From Camillea tinctor (taxonomy: Eukaryota; Ascomycota; Sordariomycetes; Xylariales; Xylariaceae): a DNA stretch of 64,000 nt. The notes beneath the pieces were generated by a model. That model worked only from the letters and a program-made list of their open reading frames with translations, did no database searches and was not told the origin of the DNA. Within the stretch, counting starts at the first letter, position 1. Each line of letters begins with the position of its first letter. Of the stretch, positions 58,594 through 64,000 are shown in pieces. Location: positions 124,001 through 188,000 of the forward strand of contig MU394059.1 in NCBI GenBank assembly GCA_022578605.1, given 5' to 3'. The position numbers were made by a program, and so were the translations under genes.

Positions 58594-59999
58594 ATGGCGA
58601 CAGCAACAAGCAAACCCTCTGTAAAAGAGGCCGAATCCCTCAAATCTACCGACCCTCGCAAGGCCGAGGCCATCTACAAGGACATCATCTCTCAGCCCCC
58701 CTCGGTAACATCAGAGGCCGCCATAAGAGAATACGAGACGGCCCTGATCAACCTGGGAGAGCTGTACCGAGACGAGAAGTGAGTTGCGCAGAGATATCTA
58801 TTTCAACATCGAAGACTGAACTGACCCAGTACCAAACAGAAAATCCCAAGAACTGGTCAACCTTGTGACCACCAGCCGAACCGTTCTCTCTAGCTTCGCA
58901 AAGGCCAAGACAGCTAAACTAGGTACATAAGTTATGAGGCTGGGATGAATGATCTGAGATCCATCTGACTGACACTCTGTATCCTTTACTAGTCCGTCAG
59001 CTCCTCGACCTCTTCGAAGCCATCCCCAACACCACCGACATCCAGATCGCCGTCACCAAGTCATGTATAGAATGGGCCACCTCGGAGAGACGAAGCTTCC
59101 TGCGCCAGAACCTCGAGACACGACTAGTCACTCTCTACATGGCTAAGCAATCCTACTACGATGCCCTGACCCTCATCAATGGCCTGTTGCGCGAGCTGAA
59201 GCGTCTGGACGACAAGCTGGTCCTGGTCGAGGTCCAACTGCTGGAATCTAGGGTATACCACGCACTGGGCAACATCTCGAAAGCTCGTGCTGCTCTTACC
59301 AGTGCGCGCACCAGCGCTGCCTCGGTCTACACCCCTCCCCTGCTCCAGGCCAACCTCGACATGCAGTCCGGCATGCTGCACACCATGGACCAGGACTTCA
59401 ACACGGCCTATTCCTACTTCATCGAGGCCCTCGATGGCTACCACACCCAAGATGCCACCGCCCGTGCCACCGCCGCCCTGCAGTACATGCTGCTGTGCAA
59501 GATCATGTTGAACCTGGTGGACGACGTGAACAACCTTATGACCTCGAAGCAGGCCCAGAAATACGCAGGCCAGAACCTAGAGGCCATGAAGGCCATTGCG
59601 CGGGCGCACTCGAACCGGTCGCTCGAGGAGTACGAGCGTGCCCTCGCCGCCTACCGCTACGAACTGGGAAGCGACGCCTTCATCCGCAATCACCTACGAC
59701 GGCTGTACGACGCCATGTTGGAGCAGAACCTGATCAAGGTGATCGAGCCCTTCAGCCGCGTCGAGATCGACCACATCGCCAAGATGGTCGGCCTCGACAC
59801 GCAGCAGGTCGAGCGCAAGCTCTCGCAGATGATCCTCGACAAGGTTATCATCGGCGTCCTCGACCAGGGCGCCGGCTGCCTCATCATCTACGACGAGACG
59901 CAGCGCGACGAGTCGTACGATGCTGCCCTCCAGACCATCGAGAAGCTCAGCAACGTGGTCGACGTGCTCTACACGAACCAGGCCTCGATGTTGGAGTAA
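58594..59999 (+). CDS. RPN6: 26S proteasome lid subunit Rpn6 (PSMD11)
   Basis: Non-ATPase subunit of the 19S regulatory particle that clamps the lid to the base and core. Three exons: 58594-58778, 58840-58922, 58993-59999 (introns 61 and 70 bp), 424 residues, the usual length. Helical TPR-like repeats fill the N-terminal two thirds (KSQELVNLVTTSRTVLSSF, VRQLLDLFEAIP, ATSERRSFLRQNLETRLV). The PCI winged-helix domain lies at about residues 300-400 (LRRLYDAMLEQNLIKVIEPF, RVEIDHIAKMVGLDTQQVE, KLSQMILDKVIIGVLDQG). A C-terminal helix, TIEKLSNVVDVLY, joins the lid helical bundle. It is convergent with the 982-residue gene. Confidence 0.96.
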
Positions 60000-61013
60000 A
60001 GGGGCGGTGGTTGGTTACTAAGGGGTATGATACGAGGTAGACAGAACAATGGATAGAGCTGATGAGAAGATGGTCAGGGATGGGGGAAAATCATGAGTAG
60101 GCTATACTGGTTATTTTGACCATTGCTTGTACCATGATACCTCCTCCCTTTTCCCTATGCGGATGATGTTGTTATGTAATATTAGGAGGCAGATATGAGG
60201 ACACATCCATCTCTGTCCGTCTATGCATCCGTCTATCTAGTCAGATAAGAGGGCTCGTAGTTTATTTTTCCACGAGCGAGGGAAAATAAAAGATACCGTG
60301 GCGCTCAATAGAAAGAAAAAAAACACAAGAAAAGAAAACGAATTGGCAAACCTGCTCTCTTGTGTTGCTTTTTTTATGTACGAAGTGATGTCTACAAATA
60401 TGCGTGAAGTACGGTAGCTGCATGAACAAACAAATCACCGAGTAGAAGGGAGAGATAAAATAGAATGAAGCCCGCTTCCCCAACACCATCTCTCCCAATG
60501 CCCCCTTTCCAAAAATCAAATCGCCAACCCAAGAACTACTATTCCGACACCAACCGTCTATCCACCAAATCACAAAACCCAAAGTTTAAAAAAACGTAAA
60601 TAAAATAAAAAAGAGGGTTGTAGAAAACATAACAGAAATACTGTAACTGTATTGTATGCACGGGTATATATGACCCTAAGTTTTACTAATTCTACGCGCC
60701 CCAACTCCTTTCCATTCCATTCCTTTTCCCCTTTTCTCTTAACTCAATATCCCCCTAATTTCCCACCTATGCAAGAAAACAAGACATGTGGAGGGGAAAA
60801 AAAAAACTAGCAAAAAAACAAAAGCAGCATGCCAAACTGACGCAAACAGAACTCCCTCCTCCTCTCCCCTTAAACACAAGAATAGGAGGGGATGGGTAGG
60901 GTTCTGGGTTTTCAACCAACAGACGAGGTATTAACGCATCGTACAAGACAACCCATCAATGAATCGCTACAAGTTTTCAACGCCCGCATAATGCCTCCCC
61001 TCGATCCAATCCC
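60000..61013. other. Convergent 3' region
   Basis: 1 kb between RPN6 and the convergent 982-residue gene; A- and T-runs, no gene. Confidence 0.5.
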
Positions 61014-63962
61014 TTAATAATCAAACCCCTCAAACATCCTATACCCTTTACTCGCGCCGCCAACCACCCTCCCATCCCTCCTCCTCTCCTCCCCGATGAT
61101 CAGCGCGAACAGTCTTTTCGCGAGGGTCCTCTCATCCCACGCACACTCTTCTCCCCCGTCCCACCCTCTCTCAAACTCCAGCTCGAACTTAAACGCATCC
61201 ACGACATCCAGGTGCCACCCCTCTAGCTTCAGCCTTGCGTCTCGGGCCGCTACTTCCTTTCCGACGAGGATCGCGCGTTTAGCGTGGTCGGGCGGCGGGA
61301 GGAGCGGGAAGAAGCGCTGCCGGAACTGGGCCGGGTTGGTGGTGCGTCGGAGCTGGAGGATTTCGTCGAGGCGGATCCAATGCTGTTTGGTCCAGGTGGT
61401 GGGGGAGAGTAGGGTTGGGGGTTGTGGTGCTCGTTGTTGCTGTAGTTGCTGATATTGTTGTTGTTCTGGTTGTCGTGGTGGTGGTTGGGTTATGGTGGGG
61501 TCGGGGGTAGAGGTGTTGGTGGACGAAGACGAGTCCTCTTCCTCCTCTTCCTCCTCCTCCTCCTCTTCTTCTTCGTCTTCCTCTTCTTCATAATCGTCAT
61601 CTTCCTCAACATCTTCATCCTCCTCCTCTTCTTCCTCCGAGGAGCGGTTGACTTGTGTGGTAATGGGAGGATTGATCAATGGGGGTACGAGGTCAGAGAC
61701 AGACATAGAGGTAGGCGCGGAGGGATGTGTTATTAAAGGCTGTGAGAATGGCCTAGTCTGTTTCTCTGGGCCGGCCTGTGCTCTCTCCCTCTCCCGCTGT
61801 CGTTCCTCCAGTATTTCTCGCGCTAGCTGCCTCGGTTCTGGTATAGGGTCAGGTATAACATGTACGGACGGTGCAGATTGAATCGGTATGGCATTTGCCG
61901 AGGCATTCTCTGCTGGTTCTGGTTGATTTTCTTCGCCCTCTATGCTTGGTCGCACATGAGGGTACTGGAGAGTTTCGGCGCTAGTGTTGTTGGCGAGCTG
62001 TCTATCAACATGGCCTTGCCCCTGAGCAGATGGAGAAACTGCGTTGCCAGTGAAAGCGACGACACGCCCAGGAGTTGTCGGCTTCAAGGGGGACCGGAAG
62101 CAGGATTTGGATGGCGAAAGCGTACGGTCCCATCGCGAGGGTTTATCGCGCGGAGGGTGGCGTTCGTATTCGGAACCTTCGGTGAGAATGGAGTCTTCAG
62201 GGTCCGCATCGTCACTCGGCACTTGAAGGAATCCATTGGTAGCCCCGTTCCGGCCAACCCCAGAGACTGCTTGACCTGATGTAAATAATGATGTTTTTGG
62301 CTGTCCTTTGCGGGGTGTGAAGTTCTTTTTCTGCTCAATGGTGGGATATGCCTCGCGCTCAGGAGTTGACTGGGTAGATGGAGAGGATTGATGTGAGGCG
62401 GAGGGTGAAGCTGCATTAGGTTCCGGTACGGTATTGTTTGGGTGATGAGCAGGTCCGGTTGAGAACAGATCAATTCGACGCTCCGGACTTGGTCGGAACT
62501 CTTTCTGGGGAATTGGCCGGAATAGGCCTGTCGACCAAAGCGAGGCCTGAGGCCGCGTTGGTTGAGGTTGCTGAATCTTCGGCTGTTCAACTCGTTGTGG
62601 CCGGCTAGGCGTTTCTGTTGATTCCGCTTGAGGACCATCCTTCTGTGGTAGGGTCGCAGGCGATGAGAAAAATGACAGAATATCGAACCCACCAAAGAAC
62701 CGAGATTTCTTTTTCTGCGTAGTTGGGGGTGCAGGTTCGGGTTCGGGCTCGGGCTTTTTAGCTTGCTGCTGTAACATCGAGTACTCAGACACATTTGCAG
62801 GCTCCGATGATTGTAGATGATTTCTGTACTGAGGTCTTGAACCTGGGCGTCCAGAAATGGCAGGCAATTCCTGACCATCGCTTTCAGGACCTGGTTCCGG
62901 CTCTTCGAGGTCTCCTTCCAGTGAAGAGAAATCCGAAAAATGCTCCGGTATCTCATGATCTGATATTGAGGGGGATGATTCCTTTTGCGACTCTTCTGGC
63001 GAATCGTGTTCGGGCGGTGTTGGCTCTCTACTGGGTTCCTCTTGTGGGAGATGCTGATTTTGTATTTCCTGTGTCGTGGGCTTGTTGGCACGTGGCTGTT
63101 CTCTTCGTCGAGTCATGACATCTTCTTCGGCTTCACTTCGTCCACTGTCCTCTCCAATCTCTATTTGTAGAGCACTAGTGATGTCGTCTTTGTAAATGAG
63201 CCGTCTGCCACTTCTTCTCCAAGGACTGAGGACTTTGCTTCGCCGCGCTGGGCTATCCGACTCTGGCTCGATCTGCTCTGCTTCTGGCTCATGTTCCGAA
63301 AATGTCTTATCCGGTGATGGGCGAGAGGCTTCAATGTCCCAAAGGTCAAAATCATCGTCCATATCAAGCATTTCACCTCCTTGCTCCGCATCATCCCCCG
63401 GCTCGTCTAAACCCCCATCCAATTGCATTCTCTCTGGTTCTGTGATGTGATTAGATGTATTATGACTTGCTGCCGTTCCACGGTGAGCAAAGGTGCTCGT
63501 ATTTCGCGAACTTGTTTGCTCGGAAGTTGATATCCGGCTATTTTGGGGATGAGGATCGTCGAGGTCTGCTAACCAATCGATTTCGTTGTCGCTGGGGGGT
63601 ATCGTTCTGGTAGGGTTCTTAGCCACAGAGCCATTTCCTAGTTCCCCGTCGCGTCGCAATCGATTATTGGAGTTATGTATGGACTCTCCGAATGCATCAG
63701 AATTCATAGAACCACGCCTGCCTGAAGCATATTCACTATCGGGAAGGCCACTAGCTACATCATGTGATGATCTTCGCTGGGCCTGAATTGCGACTGGCCC
63801 TATACTCTGAGCAAGCGATGCTATGGCGTGGAACGCTGGTTGTGTATAGGAGGGCCGTCTGATATGGCGGCTTGACGAAGTCGGTGATCTCGGAACAGAT
63901 GAGCCCCTGAATGGACTCCCAAGGCTACTTTCACGGCCATCAGGGGATGACCTGTCAGACAT
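61014..63962 (-). CDS. Large disordered acidic protein, 982 residues, function unknown
   Basis: Single exon. The N-terminal 850 residues are low-complexity and rich in Ser, Pro, Glu and Gln, with many SP/TP sites (for example RPSPDKTFSEHEPE, VLSPWRRSGRR). Short motifs such as KKKSRFFGGFDILSFFSSP and SCFRSPLKPTTPGRVVAFTG stand out as possibly conserved short linear elements. An almost pure Glu/Asp run sits at about residues 774-811, flanked by Ser. The last 130 residues look folded: TTWTKQHWIRLDEILQLRR, FFPLLPPPDHAKRAILVGK and GWHLDVVDAFKFELEFERGW. No signal peptide or TM. The pattern suggests a nuclear, CDK-regulated protein, but I do not recognise the family. The start codon is 38 bp from the window edge. 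Confidence 0.82.
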   Translation of the reverse strand: MSDRSSPDGRESSLGSPFRGSSVPRSPTSSSRHIRRPSYTQPAFHAIASLAQSIGPVAIQAQRRSSHDVASGLPDSEYASGRRGSMNSDAFGESIHNSNNRLRRDGELGNGSVAKNPTRTIPPSDNEIDWLADLDDPHPQNSRISTSEQTSSRNTSTFAHRGTAASHNTSNHITEPERMQLDGGLDEPGDDAEQGGEMLDMDDDFDLWDIEASRPSPDKTFSEHEPEAEQIEPESDSPARRSKVLSPWRRSGRRLIYKDDITSALQIEIGEDSGRSEAEEDVMTRRREQPRANKPTTQEIQNQHLPQEEPSREPTPPEHDSPEESQKESSPSISDHEIPEHFSDFSSLEGDLEEPEPGPESDGQELPAISGRPGSRPQYRNHLQSSEPANVSEYSMLQQQAKKPEPEPEPAPPTTQKKKSRFFGGFDILSFFSSPATLPQKDGPQAESTETPSRPQRVEQPKIQQPQPTRPQASLWSTGLFRPIPQKEFRPSPERRIDLFSTGPAHHPNNTVPEPNAASPSASHQSSPSTQSTPEREAYPTIEQKKNFTPRKGQPKTSLFTSGQAVSGVGRNGATNGFLQVPSDDADPEDSILTEGSEYERHPPRDKPSRWDRTLSPSKSCFRSPLKPTTPGRVVAFTGNAVSPSAQGQGHVDRQLANNTSAETLQYPHVRPSIEGEENQPEPAENASANAIPIQSAPSVHVIPDPIPEPRQLAREILEERQRERERAQAGPEKQTRPFSQPLITHPSAPTSMSVSDLVPPLINPPITTQVNRSSEEEEEEDEDVEEDDDYEEEEDEEEEEEEEEEEEEDSSSSTNTSTPDPTITQPPPRQPEQQQYQQLQQQRAPQPPTLLSPTTWTKQHWIRLDEILQLRRTTNPAQFRQRFFPLLPPPDHAKRAILVGKEVAARDARLKLEGWHLDVVDAFKFELEFERGWDGGEECAWDERTLAKRLFALIIGEERRRDGRVVGGASKGYRMFEGFDY
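61527..61641 (-). repeat. Glu/Asp codon repeat tract
   Basis: GAG/GAA/GAT-rich imperfect trinucleotide tract inside the 982-residue gene encodes the long acidic run. On the plus strand it appears as CTC/TCC/TTC repeats. Confidence 0.85.
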
Positions 63963-64000
63963 AACATTCTGGAGAGTACGCCCTACTCGGACGATAGGTG

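Noticed and set aside
62084..63091. A 335-codon alternative minus-strand frame overlapping the 982-residue gene
   Set aside because: It overlaps the longer single frame that has an acidic tract and a folded C-terminus; the shadow frame is rich in Arg/His/Ser and lacks structure.
1..64000. tRNA, rRNA or CRISPR features
   Set aside because: I looked for T-loop (GGTTCRA) contexts with plausible stems and for spaced direct repeats and found none convincing; the GGTTCGAA at about 33210-33225 lies inside a coding exon.

Overview
The window is nuclear DNA of a filamentous ascomycete (Pezizomycotina, most likely Sordariomycetes). The evidence is short GT-AG introns (mostly 49-90 bp) in nearly every gene, fungal-specific families (AA9 LPMO, ascomycete laccase, GH72 glucanosyltransferase, DUF3433 membrane protein), fungal gene spacing, and an extremely AT-rich block that looks like repeat-induced point mutation (RIP). 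No rRNA, tRNA or CRISPR was recognised. Exon models were built by hand by joining reading frames at consensus splice sites; every main junction keeps frame except two that are flagged.

Left part (1 to about 34 kb) is gene-sparse and accessory. It holds a secreted AA9 lytic polysaccharide monooxygenase (517-1347), a DHA1-type MFS exporter (3574-5694) and a secreted laccase (6440-8814, minus). Next come a decayed 2.25 kb inverted-repeat transposon (11690-13942), a small two-helix membrane protein (14279-14868), a Dal5-like MFS permease (15416-17040, minus) and a decayed gene relic near 18 kb. Then follow a 1319-residue mucin-like DUF3433 membrane protein (20526-24551), an NmrA-type NAD(P)-binding protein (24669-25771, minus), a 1071-residue PLP-dependent decarboxylase with a 5-nt microexon (27203-31105, minus) and an orphan basic protein (32277-33393, minus).

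Right part (34-64 kb) is dominated by conserved core genes: a mitochondrial DnaJC28-like DUF1992 protein (34307-35950), acetyl-CoA hydrolase/CoA-transferase ACH1 (36997-38751), a sugar/inositol-type transporter (39346-41208, minus), a GPI-anchored GH72 beta-1,3-glucanosyltransferase (42886-44353, minus), the SSU-processome WD40 protein SOF1 (46929-49322), a membrane-anchored short-chain dehydrogenase (49998-51140), a probable pseudokinase (55310-57202), proteasome lid subunit RPN6 (58594-59999) and a disordered 982-residue protein (61014-63962, minus).

Functionally, the LPMO, laccase and exporter at the left edge fit oxidative attack on plant biomass and export of toxic aromatics, although nothing proves co-regulation. 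ACH1, the transporters and the wall enzyme serve carbon use and wall remodelling. SOF1 and RPN6 are housekeeping (ribosome assembly, proteasome). I found no convincing new multi-gene system. The most notable items are the 5-nt microexon, the ATG-only first exon of SOF1, the RIP-erased TA-flanked transposon, the decayed gene with CAG/CAA-to-stop changes, and the unresolved splice junctions.
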